Source: Phycisphaerales bacterium (GTDB lineage Bacteria > Planctomycetota > Phycisphaerae > Phycisphaerales > UBA1924). Taken from it: a DNA stretch of 40,909 bases. A model generated the notes under the pieces. The model saw only the letters and a program-made list of their open reading frames with translations. It had not been told where the DNA came from and did no database searches. How positions within the stretch are numbered: position 1 is the stretch's first letter; every line of letters begins with the position of its first letter. The position numbers were made by a program, and so were the translations under genes. The stretch covers positions 1-40,909 of the forward strand of contig CANHCQ010000029.1 in assembly GCA_947459215.1 (NCBI GenBank). Direction: 5' to 3'. Below, piece after piece: positions 26,379 to 36,751 of the stretch.

Positions 26379-26468
26379 GGTTGGGGTGGCGGCGGTTTGG
26401 GTGGTGGGGGGTGGGTGGGGAGGTGGGTGGTGGGGGGTGGGGGGTTTCAGGTGCGTGCCGGGGGGTTC
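26379..26468 (+). other. G-rich tract with G-quadruplex potential
   Basis: About 90 bases on plus are almost only G and T with eight or more runs of three to six G (GGGGTGG, GGTGGGGGGTGGGTGGGG, GGGGGGTGGGGGG). The loops between runs are one to four bases, the classical spacing for intramolecular G-quadruplexes. It lies between a dockerin-tailed gene and the Na/Pi-cotransporter-like gene, in the likely 5' leader of the latter. The rest of 26160-26600 holds no gene. Confidence 0.75.
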
Positions 26469-26600
26469 CGAGCAAGGAACGCGGCACGCGGCGGCAGGGA
26501 GTGCCGCGGACGCCCGGGTTGGTGAGAGATCGCGCGTGGCGTGTCAATGCCGAATCGCGCGGCCCTCGGGATGGAATCCGAGGCTGATGGAGATGGATGG

Positions 26601-28253
26601 ATGATCGAGTTCATGCAGGCTGCCGGCGGCATCGCGCTGCTGCTTTTCGCCATTCGGTTCCTCCGCAAGGGGCTGGACCGTCTCATTGGCGATCGCCTCG
26701 ATGTCTGGCTCGGGAGGGTGGCGGGCGGGCCGGTCCGTTCTGTCTTCGCCGGCGCCGGGCTTGGCGTCGTTGTGCCCAGCAGCACCTCGCTCAGCTTGCT
26801 CACTGTTTCGCTCGTGAAGGACGAGCGTCTCTCCCTGCATCGCGCGATGGCGCTCATCCTGGGCGCGTTCATCGGCATCACGCTCACGGTGCATCTCATT
26901 GCGATCAACGTCTTTCACTATGCGCCGATTCTCGCGCTCTTTGGTGTGCTGCTCTTTCAGGGCACGAGCCGTGAGTCGTGGCGAGCGGTGGGGCAGATCA
27001 TCCTCGCTGTTGCGTTTCTGTTCTTTGGCGTGGGTGTGATCTCGGACTCGACGAAGGTGCTGGCGGCGACGAAGGAACTGCCGCAACTGCTGGAGATGGC
27101 CGCGAGCAATCCGCTCTTACTCGCGGTGCTCGCGGCGGCGTTGACGGTGGCTGCGCAGTCGAGCACCGCGACGATCGCGGTGCTGGTGGCGCTGGGCATC
27201 ACCGACGAGCGGCTGATGACCGATTCGGTCGCGCTGCCGTTCATTGTCGGTGCGAACTGCGGGCTGGCGGCCACGCTGACGATCGCGGGCTGGACGCAGG
27301 TGGAGTCGCGCCGGCTGGGTCTGGGCGTGCTTTTGTGCCGCGTGATTGTCGCGGGCGCGGTGATCTACACCTTGCCGCTGCCGGTGGAGTGGATGCAGAA
27401 GATTCCGTTCGGCCTGGCGGGTCGGATCGCGACGGCGCACACGGCGTTCAACGTGGTGTGTGCGTTCGCGCTCCTGCCGCTCCTCAAACCTATCGCGCTG
27501 TTCGTCACGGCGCTCACGGGCAACGGCGCCCGCGAGCCTGGTACGACGGCGCTCAAGATGACCCGGTGGCCGGACGATCCGGCTGTGGCGCTCACGCAGA
27601 GCAAGCGTGAGATCGGGCTTGTGTGCCGCGAGATCGTGGACATGCTGCAGGACGCGTGGGACGCGCTCAAGACGGGCGACGAGAACATCGTGCGCCAGAT
27701 TCGCAAGCGCGATGACCAGGTGGATCGGCTGGATCGCCAGATCAAGCGGTTCCTGACGCAGCAGTTGGCCGCGGATCTCTCCGTCGAACTGGACAAGGAC
27801 CGGGACCGGCAACTGCGATTCCTGACCGACCTTGAGACGATCGGCGACGTGATCGACCGCAACATCGTCGGGGCCGCGGTGAAGAAGACCCGCAAGGGCG
27901 TGCGCTTCAGCGAAGCGGGCTGGGAAGAGATCAAGTCCTACTTCCGCGGCACGCAGGCGACGCTTGAACTGGCGAGCGCTGTGTTCATGTCGAACTCACA
28001 GGACATGGCGAGGAAGCTGCTTGAGCACAAGACTCGCATGCGCGACGAGGAGATTCGTCTCCGTGAGACGCACTACGACCGCCTGCAGCGCGGTGGGCAG
28101 CAGACGCTCGAGACGACGGAGCTGCACCTGGAGCTGCTCAGCCAGCTCAAGCACATCAACCACGTCGTCAGCGGCGTGGCGTACGGCGTGCTGAACGGAA
28201 GCCTGGAAGCAAGCCCGCTGCAGTTGCGGCAGGGGTTGCACTCGGCGATCTGA
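26601..28253 (+). CDS. Na/Pi-cotransporter-like protein with PhoU-like tail
   Basis: 550 residues. The membrane part (1-315) has the two inverted repeat halves of the Na/Pi cotransporter family: PSSTSLSLLTVSLV (59-72) and QSSTATIAVLVALG (186-199), the latter an intact QSS motif, and GANCGLAATLT (217-227, usually GANIGTT). The first half has PSST in place of QSS(S/T). The cytoplasmic C-terminal part (355-535) is helical and PhoU-like (REIVDMLQDAWDALKTGD, LTDLETIGDVIDRNI, LLSQLKHINHVVSGVAYGVL), which in related proteins couples uptake to phosphate signalling. ATG 26601 is preceded by GGAGATGG; earlier in-frame starts (26571, 26541) are possible. A G-rich leader lies upstream. It converges with fcl 14 bases away. 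Confidence 0.9.
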   Translation: MIEFMQAAGGIALLLFAIRFLRKGLDRLIGDRLDVWLGRVAGGPVRSVFAGAGLGVVVPSSTSLSLLTVSLVKDERLSLHRAMALILGAFIGITLTVHLIAINVFHYAPILALFGVLLFQGTSRESWRAVGQIILAVAFLFFGVGVISDSTKVLAATKELPQLLEMAASNPLLLAVLAAALTVAAQSSTATIAVLVALGITDERLMTDSVALPFIVGANCGLAATLTIAGWTQVESRRLGLGVLLCRVIVAGAVIYTLPLPVEWMQKIPFGLAGRIATAHTAFNVVCAFALLPLLKPIALFVTALTGNGAREPGTTALKMTRWPDDPAVALTQSKREIGLVCREIVDMLQDAWDALKTGDENIVRQIRKRDDQVDRLDRQIKRFLTQQLAADLSVELDKDRDRQLRFLTDLETIGDVIDRNIVGAAVKKTRKGVRFSEAGWEEIKSYFRGTQATLELASAVFMSNSQDMARKLLEHKTRMRDEEIRLRETHYDRLQRGGQQTLETTELHLELLSQLKHINHVVSGVAYGVLNGSLEASPLQLRQGLHSAI

Positions 28254-28267
28254 TCAGCCCATGATGC

Positions 28268-29263
28268 TCACTTACTCGGGTTCGCCCGGTACCACTCGAT
28301 CGTGCGCTTCAGGCCTTCTTCGAAGGTGACCTGGCTCTTCCAGCCGAGGAGCTTCTCGGCCTTCTCGACCGACAGTTTGCGGCGGGGCTGGCCGTCGGGC
28401 TTGGTGTGGTCCCAGGTGATGCCGCCCTTGAAGCCGGTCAGCTTCACGATGAGTTCGACGAGGTCCTTGATCTTGATCTCGAAGGACGCACCGAGGTTGA
28501 TCGGGTCGGGGTCGATCATGACGTCCGCGGCACGGCAGATGCCTTCGGCGGCGTCATCGACGTAGAGGAACTCGCGGCTCGCGGCGCCTGTGCCCCAGCA
28601 GACGATCTCCTTGTCGTTGCGCTGCTGGGCCTCGATGCACTTGCGGATGAGGGCCGGGATGACGTGGCTGGAGTGCAGATCAAAGTTGTCGTGCGGGCCG
28701 TAGAGGTTGACCGGCAGGATGTATGCGCTCTTGAAGCCGTACTGGAGCTTGTACGCGTCGAGCATCTGCCACGCGGCCTTCTTGGCCACGCCGTAGGGCG
28801 CGTTGGTCTCTTCGGGGTAGCCGCTCCAGAGGTCGTCTTCCTTGAAGGGGATGGCGGCGAACTTGGGGTAGGCACAGATGGTGCCGGTCTGGATGAACTT
28901 GCCGCCGCGTTCGGACAGGCCGTCGAGGCGGGCTTCTTCGATGAGGTTCACGGCCATTGCCATGTTGGCGAAGAAGTAGCGGCCGGGGTTCTTCTGGTTG
29001 GCGCCGATGCCACCGACTTCGGCGGCGAGGTGGATCACGACATCGACCTTGTCCTTACCGAAGGCGGAGCGGTAGAGGTGGGCCGTCGCGGCACGGTCGG
29101 TGAGGTCGAAGTCCTTGCGGCGGGGGATGAAGATGTTGTCCTTCTTGACGCCGCGATTGGCGAGGCAGGCCTGCACGGCCTTGCCCAGAAAGCCGGCGCC
29201 GCCGGTGACAATGACGCGGGCTTTGGACCAATCGACCTGTGACGACGTGGGGGTGGTGGACAT
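28268..29263 (-). CDS. fcl: GDP-L-fucose synthase (SDR-type epimerase/reductase)
   Basis: Converts GDP-4-keto-6-deoxymannose to GDP-L-fucose with NADPH. The 331-residue protein has TGGAGFLG (20-27) for [21 protein letters not shown] (78-94), GTICAYPK (127-134), the catalytic Tyr157-xxx-Lys161 in [36 protein letters not shown] and [15 protein letters not shown], all typical of Fcl/WcaG. It is longer by a short N-terminal tail ([15 protein letters not shown]). The partner GDP-mannose dehydratase (gmd) is not in the window. It lies on the opposite strand to the UDP-glucose dehydrogenase and glycosyltransferase genes of the same type of pathway, about 1.2 kb away. Confidence 0.94.
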   Translation of the reverse strand: MSTTPTSSQVDWSKARVIVTGGAGFLGKAVQACLANRGVKKDNIFIPRRKDFDLTDRAATAHLYRSAFGKDKVDVVIHLAAEVGGIGANQKNPGRYFFANMAMAVNLIEEARLDGLSERGGKFIQTGTICAYPKFAAIPFKEDDLWSGYPEETNAPYGVAKKAAWQMLDAYKLQYGFKSAYILPVNLYGPHDNFDLHSSHVIPALIRKCIEAQQRNDKEIVCWGTGAASREFLYVDDAAEGICRAADVMIDPDPINLGASFEIKIKDLVELIVKLTGFKGGITWDHTKPDGQPRRKLSVEKAEKLLGWKSQVTFEEGLKRTIEWYRANPSK

Positions 29264-29390
29264 AGGGTCGGGAGTTTATGCGGTTCGGATCGGATTCCCA
29301 AGGGCTTCGCGATCACGCAGCGCCGCAAAAGGGGCCGCCGGTCGGGCTGCGTTCGGACGCTGCGCCGTGAAATCTCTCGCCCACACGCGG

Positions 29391-30416
29391 TTATGGCATA
29401 CCCATCGAGCCAGCCGCCATTGAGCCCACCGCCCGCCGCGCTCCAAGCTTTCGCGACCTGCGAAGGTTGATCCACACCAACCCGACAACGACCCCGCCAA
29501 ATCCGAGCAGCACACACGCACCAAAGACCGACGTGCCGGGGCTCGGAACAAAGGTGGATGCACTGAACGACATGCCTTGATACCGGCGCATGCGATCCAC
29601 CACGGCGAACCCTTCCATCGAAACCAAGTTGGTCAGCCTCTGATAATCGGCCGGAAGCACCGCGCCGTTACGTCGCCAGAGCGCATCGAGCAAGGGCACA
29701 TCCTCCGGCACGACGCGGCCCGCGTCATCGAGTCGCACCACGACCGCGTCGATGTCGCCCGGGGGTGTGCCTGCCTCCACCGCCACCCGGACCCGAGCTG
29801 GAGGCAGAGGCATTCTGGGTGACCCTTCGCCCCAACCGGCCCGCCATGTCGCAACCTGCACCACGCCGATCCGTCGTACCGAGGCCATGACGTTCTGCCG
29901 AAACTCTGCCGCGACGATCCGCCCGTTCCGCGCCGTCACCTCAAAGGAGCCCGGAAACGCTTTCGTCAATCCGGAAAACACGGAACAGATCAAGGTCACA
30001 CTGAGCAAGATGCTCCACAACGCCACATCCCGGCGCTGCATGGACTCGGTCTTGTCAACGTTGAGTCCACACTCCGCGCACGCGTTCGAAGCATCGCCCG
30101 GACGCGGATAGGCGCACGCCGCACACTGACCACGGCTTGTGCGGGATCCGTAACTCCACAGCCGCATGACGACGCGCAACATCATTCCGAGGCACGCCAG
30201 CCCGAGCAGTATGGCCCCCATGCTCTCCATCGCGAATGGGTCGTACCGCCACCACACATGCCCGAGTAATCGTTGATCCGCGATCGGTTCAGACAGCGCG
30301 TCAGCGATCTGCAGCACGACAAACCACGCGCGCAAGCCAATCGCAATGGCGATGAAGCCGGTGCCGACCAGGATCAGCGGCGGTCTCTCGCGAATGTGCG
30401 GTTTCCGGCCTTGCAT
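29391..30416 (-). CDS. Membrane protein with a zinc ribbon and a PxPG-helix end
   Basis: 341 residues. Two N-terminal helices (about 13-36 and 66-90), a cytoplasmic zinc ribbon CAACAYPRPGDASNACAECG (four Cys in CxxC pairs), a third helix (WSILLSVTLICSVFSGL), a long soluble part (about 155-285), and a last segment VPSPGTSVFGACVLLGFGG onward with a helix and NLRRSRK. The PSPG-helix-Arg layout resembles a PEP-CTERM tail, but 20 more residues follow, so it may just be a membrane helix. No family is recognised. It is transcribed away from UDP-glucose dehydrogenase with 87 bases between. The function is unknown; the zinc ribbon plus helices resembles planctomycete sensor-like membrane proteins. Confidence 0.65.
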   Translation of the reverse strand: MQGRKPHIRERPPLILVGTGFIAIAIGLRAWFVVLQIADALSEPIADQRLLGHVWWRYDPFAMESMGAILLGLACLGMMLRVVMRLWSYGSRTSRGQCAACAYPRPGDASNACAECGLNVDKTESMQRRDVALWSILLSVTLICSVFSGLTKAFPGSFEVTARNGRIVAAEFRQNVMASVRRIGVVQVATWRAGWGEGSPRMPLPPARVRVAVEAGTPPGDIDAVVVRLDDAGRVVPEDVPLLDALWRRNGAVLPADYQRLTNLVSMEGFAVVDRMRRYQGMSFSASTFVPSPGTSVFGACVLLGFGGVVVGLVWINLRRSRKLGARRAVGSMAAGSMGMP

Positions 30417-30503
30417 GCCGGAGCGAGTCTATCAGCACCTGCCGCACCTTCGGCCGCGTACCCTTGCGGTTCATCGTCGTCGTCGGCCTTTCGGAGGATT
30501 TGG

Positions 30504-31885
<1,382 letters not shown>

Positions 31886-31889
<4 letters not shown>

Positions 31890-33094
31890 GCACCGCCGCC
31901 ACCAACTCCAACGCCCGAGAAGTCGCCGGTGCGGTCGCCGCGCCGGTGGAGACCATCCGGCTTGCGGTGTTTCAGCCCGCGCTGCCGAAGTACCGCCTGC
32001 CGGTGTTCCAGGAGCTCAGCCGTCGCCCGGGGATTCGCTTCAAGCTGTTCTACTCGTCGGACGAACCGGTGAAGAACGTGACGCCGGTGGGCTTTGACGC
32101 CGAGCCGATCACTTCGAAGGTGCTTCTCAAGAGTCCGCGGCTGATCTGGCGCCAGAAGCAGATCGACGTGGCCCGCTCGGGCGATTTTGATGTCGTCATG
32201 GCGGGATGGAACACCCGGTACATCAGCCTGATCGCATCGCTGCGGATCGCGGCCAAGCGCGGGTTGCCGACGATCGCGTGGGGCCATGGCTATTCCAAGC
32301 AAGAGAACCGAGCGAAGCAGAACTTCCGCGACTGGGTTGGGAACAACGCGACGGCGGTGCTCTTCTACGGCAGCCACGCCCGCAACGAATTTGTGCGTCG
32401 CCACGACTCCGAGTACCGCGCGTTTGTGGCGCCCAACTCGCTGGATCAGTCCGAGGTGGTCCGTCTGCGGAGCGAGTGGCTGGGCGATCCGGCGCGGCTC
32501 GCGGCGTTCAAGCGCGAGAAGGGGCTTGATCAGGGTCCGACGCTCTTCTTTGTTTCGCGACTGATCCACGAGAACCGCACCGACATGCTGCTGGACTGCG
32601 TGCCGGGGCTGATCGGGGAGTTTCCGCGGCTGCGGGTTGTGATCGTCGGCGATGGTCCGGTGCGGACGGCGCTTGAGGAGCAGGCATCGCGGCTGGGTAT
32701 CGCTGACCGCGTGACCTTCACGGGCGCGATCTACGAGGAGTCGCAGCTCGCGCCGTGGTTCCTGTCGAGTGATCTCTTTGTGTATCCGCGGAACATCGGC
32801 TTGAGCCTGCAGCACGCGATGGGCTATGGCTTGCCGGTGGTCACGACCGATGATCAGGCGTCGTGGGCGCCGGAGGTTGAGGGGCTCAAGCCGTGGATGA
32901 ACGGGATGTTCTATCGCGACGGCGATGTCGAGGATCTGACTGAGGTTGTTCGCCTGATCCTCGCGGACCGTGAGCGTCTCGACGCGATGAAGAGGCAGGC
33001 CTACAAGACCGCGACGGAGGACTACAGCGTCATCAAGATGGTGGACGGGATGGAGGCTGCGATCCGATACGCCTTTTCACAACGTCGCCGCTGA
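31886..33094 (+). CDS. Glycosyltransferase family 4-like protein
   Basis: 402 residues. GT-B fold: an N-terminal domain with RLAVFQPALPKYRLPVFQEL (acceptor side, typical start of planctomycete GT4) and DVVMAGWNT, and a C-terminal donor domain with LFFVSRLIHENRTDMLLDCV, VVIVGDGPVRTALE, VTFTGAIYEE and YPRNIGLSLQHAMGYGLPVV (nucleotide-sugar contact, GLSLxHAMxxGxPV). The predicted role is transfer of an activated sugar in exopolysaccharide or glycan assembly. It starts with GTG, which overlaps the ugd stop (GTGA), so it is coupled to UDP-glucuronate production. The first 24 residues are Ala-rich and may be a non-conserved tail. Confidence 0.88.
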
Positions 33095-33161
33095 GTGATC
33101 GTGCCTTCCTGTTGCTTCACTTCCGAACTGCTTCTCTTCCGCACTGCTTCTCTTGCGAACC

Positions 33162-34418
33162 ATGCACGTCGTCATCTACGAGCCCTGTCCGCGCGGCCAC
33201 CGCTACACGTATGTGAAGCGGATTGTGAACGCGATGCAGGGGCTGCCGATCAAGCTCACGCTGGCGACGACGCCCAATCCGCAGGAACACGAGACGTGGC
33301 GACACCAACTCGAGCCGCTCAAGGATTCGTTCGCGCTCGCGGACAACTACAAGGAAGAGGATCCGACGGGTAAGTTCTCGTTTGCGTGGAGAACCGCGGC
33401 GGGTTTCGCGCGGGCGTGCCGCGAGCTGAAGCCCGACCATGTGATCATCCCTTCGGGCGATGGTGTGGTGGAAATGATCGCGGCGCGTCGACTGCTGCTG
33501 CAGCCCTCGCGGCCGGCGTCGGTCGAGACCGAGGCGATGTTCATGGGTGTGTCGTGGGTGTACATCAACCGCGGCACGTTCCGGCGCTGGGCCAAGCGTC
33601 GCGCCTGGGCGTTTGCGCTTGGGGCCAGCGGCATCCGCACGTTTCACTTCATCGACCCGCTGGTGGTGCGCTCGATCAAGGCGCTCACGCCGGGCATCGC
33701 CGCACGAACGGTTCTGGTGCCCGACCCGGTGGAGGCGTTGCCGGAGGTTTCGCGTGCCGAGGCCCGCACGCGGCTGGGGATCGAGGAGAGCGGAAGGCTC
33801 ATCGCGTGTGTCGGCCGCATGGACGAGCGGAAGGGCATCGATCTGCTCATTCGGGCGTTCATGAAGGCGAGTCTTGCGAGCACGGATCGCCTGCTGCTGA
33901 TGGGCACGTTCATGCCGGAGATCAAGGCGATTCTCGCGGGAGAGGCCAAGCCGCTGGTGGACAGCGGGCGCATCGTCGTGGTCGACGGCTACGTCAGCGA
34001 CGAGCAGCTCGCGCTGGCGATCGCCGCAGCGGATCTGGTCGCGGTGACGTATCGGCGGCATCTGGGCTCGGCGAGCATTCTCATTCGGGCGGCGGCCCAG
34101 AAGCGGCCGGTCGTCACGTCCGACCGCGGGTTCCTGGGCGAGACGTGTGCTCGTTTCGGGCTGGGCACGGCGTGCCACATCCGCGACATTGATACGTTGG
34201 CCGCGGCGCTGCGCACATCGCTCGAGAACAGCCACGGGTTTACGCCGTCGCCCGCGGCGGCGCGGTTTGTGGAGTTCCACTCGGTTGCGAACGCGCAGCT
34301 CTACTGGGCGCGGCGTGTGCGCGAGCGGCTGGGACTGGCGGCGCCGACGGCGCTGCGCACCTGGGACAGCGTGCTCGAGACCGCGCTTCCGCTGCCGGGT
34401 GGGGAACCGGCGGCGTGA
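33162..34418 (+). CDS. Glycosyltransferase family 4-like protein
   Basis: 418 residues from ATG 33162. The N-terminal MHVVIYEPCPRGHRYTYVKR and HVIIPSGDGVVEMIAARRLL, a middle part (FRRWAKRRAWAFALGASGIR), and a C-terminal donor domain with GRLIACVGRMDERKGIDLLI, IVVVDGYVSDEQLALAIAAA, DLVAVTYRRHLGSASILIRA and AAAQKRPVVTSDRGFLGE define a GT-B glycosyltransferase of the GT4 type. It lies 67 bases after the previous glycosyltransferase on the same strand. The intergenic part holds a 16-base tandem repeat (AACTGCTTCTCTTCCG, then CACTGCTTCTCTTGCG) just before the start. The last ten residues are Pro/Gly-rich. It converges with the rhodanese gene. Confidence 0.86.
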   Translation: MHVVIYEPCPRGHRYTYVKRIVNAMQGLPIKLTLATTPNPQEHETWRHQLEPLKDSFALADNYKEEDPTGKFSFAWRTAAGFARACRELKPDHVIIPSGDGVVEMIAARRLLLQPSRPASVETEAMFMGVSWVYINRGTFRRWAKRRAWAFALGASGIRTFHFIDPLVVRSIKALTPGIAARTVLVPDPVEALPEVSRAEARTRLGIEESGRLIACVGRMDERKGIDLLIRAFMKASLASTDRLLLMGTFMPEIKAILAGEAKPLVDSGRIVVVDGYVSDEQLALAIAAADLVAVTYRRHLGSASILIRAAAQKRPVVTSDRGFLGETCARFGLGTACHIRDIDTLAAALRTSLENSHGFTPSPAAARFVEFHSVANAQLYWARRVRERLGLAAPTALRTWDSVLETALPLPGGEPAA

Positions 34419-34431
34419 GAGGGCGGCGCGA

Positions 34432-35367
34432 TCACTTCTGGATCGGGCAGCTTTCGTCGCCGAGCCATTCGCCCATCGACATGTAGTAGTTGGTGACGTT
34501 GGTGTATCCGGCACGTACCGCGGCGAGTGCGGCGAGCGAGGCGCGGCCGCCGGACTGGCAGTAGACCACCACTTCCTCGTCGGTCTTCAGGTTCTTGGCG
34601 CCCAGCATCTCGCGGAGCTCGGGCGTGGGGCGGAGGCGGCCGCTGTCGTCGAGCATGTCGCGGTGGGGGAGGTTGGTGGCGGTGGGAACGTGCCCGCCGC
34701 GTTCGCCTTCCTTGGCGCTCTTGCCGGTGTACTCATCGATGGTGCGGACATCGAGCACGGCGGCGGACTTCTTGGCGGCGATGGACTTGAGGTCGTCGCG
34801 GCTGGTGACGCCCACAGCGCTGGATTGGACGCGGGCGGTGAACGACGCGGGGACGACGGCGGACGATGTGCCGCGCTGCAGCGCGGTGTCGGCGAGCAGG
34901 GGCTGGAGGTTCTTCCACCCGCCGTTGACCACGCGCACGTCGCGGACGCCGAAGCGTTGCAACAGGAACCAGACGCGGGCGGCGTCGGTCATGCCGCCGG
35001 CGTCGAGGACGAAGACGCGGCTGGAATCGGAGATGCCGAGCGCGCCGATGCGGTCGGACCACGCGGCGGCGTCGTCGAGCCCGCCTTGGCTGCGGCTGAG
35101 TTTGCTCCAGTCTGCCAGATCGACGCGGCGGGAGCCGGCGATGTGCGCGGGGGCAAAGTCTTCGAGTTTTCGGCAATCAAGGATGATGCGGCGGTCGTCG
35201 GCCGCGGCGAGCGCGGCGGCGAAGGCCTCGGGCTCGATGACCGGGTCGGCGGCGGGGGTCGAGGTGGTGGCGGATGCCGGGCGCGAGGCGGTGCTGTTGG
35301 CGCAGCCGGCGATGAACCCGGTGGCAAGGGCGGTGAGGGAGATGGCGGCGAGACGGGCGAGGCGCAT
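34432..35367 (-). CDS. Lipoprotein tandem-rhodanese sulphurtransferase
   Basis: 311 residues. Lipoprotein signal (MRLARLAAISLTALATGFIA, GC with Cys22 at the lipobox) followed by a Thr/Pro/Ser linker and two rhodanese domains. The first (about 38-165, ILDCRKLEDFAPAHIAGS) has VFVLDAGGMTDAA where an active rhodanese has a Cys, so it is inactive, as is normal for the first domain. The second has the active Cys270 in YCQSGGRAS and LDVRTIDEYTG. Known relatives (thiosulphate or mercaptopyruvate sulphurtransferases, SseA-like) move sulphane sulphur; here it would act outside the cytoplasm, attached to a membrane. No sulphur-metabolism gene is adjacent. ATG 35367 is chosen from the lipoprotein signal. 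Confidence 0.9.
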   Translation of the reverse strand: MRLARLAAISLTALATGFIAGCANSTASRPASATTSTPAADPVIEPEAFAAALAAADDRRIILDCRKLEDFAPAHIAGSRRVDLADWSKLSRSQGGLDDAAAWSDRIGALGISDSSRVFVLDAGGMTDAARVWFLLQRFGVRDVRVVNGGWKNLQPLLADTALQRGTSSAVVPASFTARVQSSAVGVTSRDDLKSIAAKKSAAVLDVRTIDEYTGKSAKEGERGGHVPTATNLPHRDMLDDSGRLRPTPELREMLGAKNLKTDEEVVVYCQSGGRASLAALAAVRAGYTNVTNYYMSMGEWLGDESCPIQK

Positions 35368-35523
35368 GGAGGTGCTCCGAGGGAACGGGTCGGCAAGTTC
35401 GGGTGCCACGGGTTGACCGGCTCGGAGGTCACGCGTGCTGCCCTGCGAGCGGGTGCAGCGCGGGAAGGTGGTCCGGCGTTCGAAAAATGTGCCGGGTGCG
35501 GGCAGTCAGATGCAGGAAGTCGG
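35368..35523. other. Short intergenic stretch, no gene seen
   Basis: G+C-rich, no protein-like frame. It separates the rhodanese start from palindromic repeat copy B and must hold the rhodanese promoter; no clear -10 was found. Confidence 0.4.
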
Positions 35524-35634
35524 GTGCCAGCAGTCTGCCGGCTCGGCGGCGCGACTGATGCAATCGGGTTGGAACGTCGGTTGTTCCAGACGCATCAGTC
35601 GCGCGGCTCCGAGCAGCCGCGGACTGACGGCACC
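35524..35634. repeat. Palindromic dispersed repeat, copy B
   Basis: GTGCCAGCAGTCTGCCGGC through GCGGCGCGACTGATG forms the left arm, and CGCATCAGTCGCGCGGCTCC through GGACTGACGGCACC the right arm. The arms match copies A (8639) and C (38246); the centre (AATCGGGTTGGAACGTCGG) differs. It lies in the gap between the 3' end of tsaE and the 5' end of the rhodanese gene. Confidence 0.8.
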
Positions 35635-35677
35635 CGACGCGTGAAAGTCATGTGCGCCCGCAACCATCCGACATCCC

Positions 35678-36346
35678 TCACCTCTCCGCGTCCAGATCAT
35701 CCGCACGGATGTCCCGGGAGATCGTGTACGCGCCGGTGAACCACTTGTTGAGGTCGGCGAGGCGTTCGCGTTCGCCCGCGAAGGGGTAGGAGGGGCGCGT
35801 CGGTTCGACCCATGTGCCGGTGGTGGGGCAGCGGATGGGCTCGCGCTCGAGGAAGGCTTCGGTGCCGGGGCGGCCGCGGAAGGACTCGGGCAGGTCGATG
35901 GTGAGCAGGCGGGTGGTTTCGTCGGCGTGTTCGATCGTGACCTGCACGCAAGAGTCCTTGGGCGGCAAGGCGTCCTCGATGCGTTCGGGCCATTCGCAGA
36001 CGACGGCGTGTCCTGGCGCGGCGCGGCCGTGGAGCATGAAGCGGTCCCAGCCCAGCGTGTCGATTTCGTCGCTGCCGCGGAGGCGATAGGCATCGACGTG
36101 GATGAGGTGGGCGATGCCGCGGACGGGCGTGGTGAGCGGGTAGTCGTTGACGAAGACGAAGGTGGGGCTGCTGGCGAGCCCGTCGGGGATGCGCAGGGCG
36201 CGGCCGAGGGCGCGGACGAGTGTGGTCTTGCCGGCGCCCAGGTCGCCGACGAGGCGGATTACGTCGCCCTCGTGCAAGAGCGCGGCGAGGCTGGCACCGA
36301 GGGCGGCGGTGTAGTCGGTGCTGGAGCTTTCGCGGGTGACGCGCAC
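35678..36346 (-). CDS. tsaE: TsaE ATPase with degenerate YacG-like C-terminal domain
   Basis: TsaE is the ATPase of the complex that makes the threonylcarbamoyl-adenosine of tRNA. Residues 1-155 carry its motifs: Walker A GDLGAGKTT (34-42), SPTF (60-63), HVDAYRL (83-89) and CEWPERI (117-123). Residues 171-211 (IRCPTTGTWVEPTRPSYPFA onward, then DLNKWFTGAYTI) line up with YacG, a small zinc protein that inhibits DNA gyrase (CPTCG...PFCSERC..IDL..W....Y.I), but only the first of four zinc Cys remains (Cys173; Thr176, Ala190 and Glu194 in the other positions). So a YacG-like domain was fused and has lost its zinc site. The start is GTG 36346; no better start is seen. The fusion is inferred from motif reading. 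Confidence 0.88.
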   Translation of the reverse strand: MRVTRESSSTDYTAALGASLAALLHEGDVIRLVGDLGAGKTTLVRALGRALRIPDGLASSPTFVFVNDYPLTTPVRGIAHLIHVDAYRLRGSDEIDTLGWDRFMLHGRAAPGHAVVCEWPERIEDALPPKDSCVQVTIEHADETTRLLTIDLPESFRGRPGTEAFLEREPIRCPTTGTWVEPTRPSYPFAGERERLADLNKWFTGAYTISRDIRADDLDAER

Positions 36347-36644
36347 GGGGAATGGTTCGCCGCCGGCCGGGCCGGTGGAGTGTGTGTCTCGGCGCGGATC
36401 AAAGAGCCGATTTGCGTCAAGAGAAAAGTATGAAATTCACCGGATCCCCACAAAGAAGCAGGGCACCATCGCTAGACAGTGCCCCGCTGGAGGAGAGAGA
36501 GATCAGTGGATAATAACGATTTATCGGTCGTCGCTACGAACCTTTACGATTTCTGAAGCCGCGTGGCCAGGGTTTTTGACCGAAAACCGCAAGAATTGTT
36601 GCAATGTTCGCATTTTGTTATTATTCGTCCGAGAAAACGCTGTT
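36347..36644. other. Intergenic stretch with a hairpin (36457-36486) and a tiny ORF
   Basis: No ordinary gene. GCAGGGCAC (36457-36465) and GTGCCCCGC (36478-36486) form a nine-base stem with one mismatch. On plus, GGAGGAG (36489-36495) precedes a GTG (36505) that opens a 16-residue frame (DNNDLSVVATNLYDF) ending TGA. On minus, TTGACG (36414-36419) upstream of tsaE is a possible -35 without a clear -10. The A+T-rich part 36500-36560 contrasts with its surroundings. Confidence 0.35.
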
Positions 36645-36687
36645 CAAAAACACGCCCGCCGAAACAACCGTGGTCGTTTCGGCGGGC
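36645..36687 (-). terminator. Rho-independent terminator of the LTPEQ-repeat gene
   Basis: GCCCGCCGAAAC (36654-36665) and GTTTCGGCGGGC (36676-36687) form a perfect 12-pair stem with a ten-base loop. On the minus strand it is followed by GTGTTTTTG. It lies 65 bases after the stop of the gene at 36752-37807. Confidence 0.85.
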
Positions 36688-36751
36688 AGCTTCGCGGGCG
36701 TGTTGAGGACCGGCTTGTGGGGACGCTGGTGCGTTTGGACTCGATGCGGAT

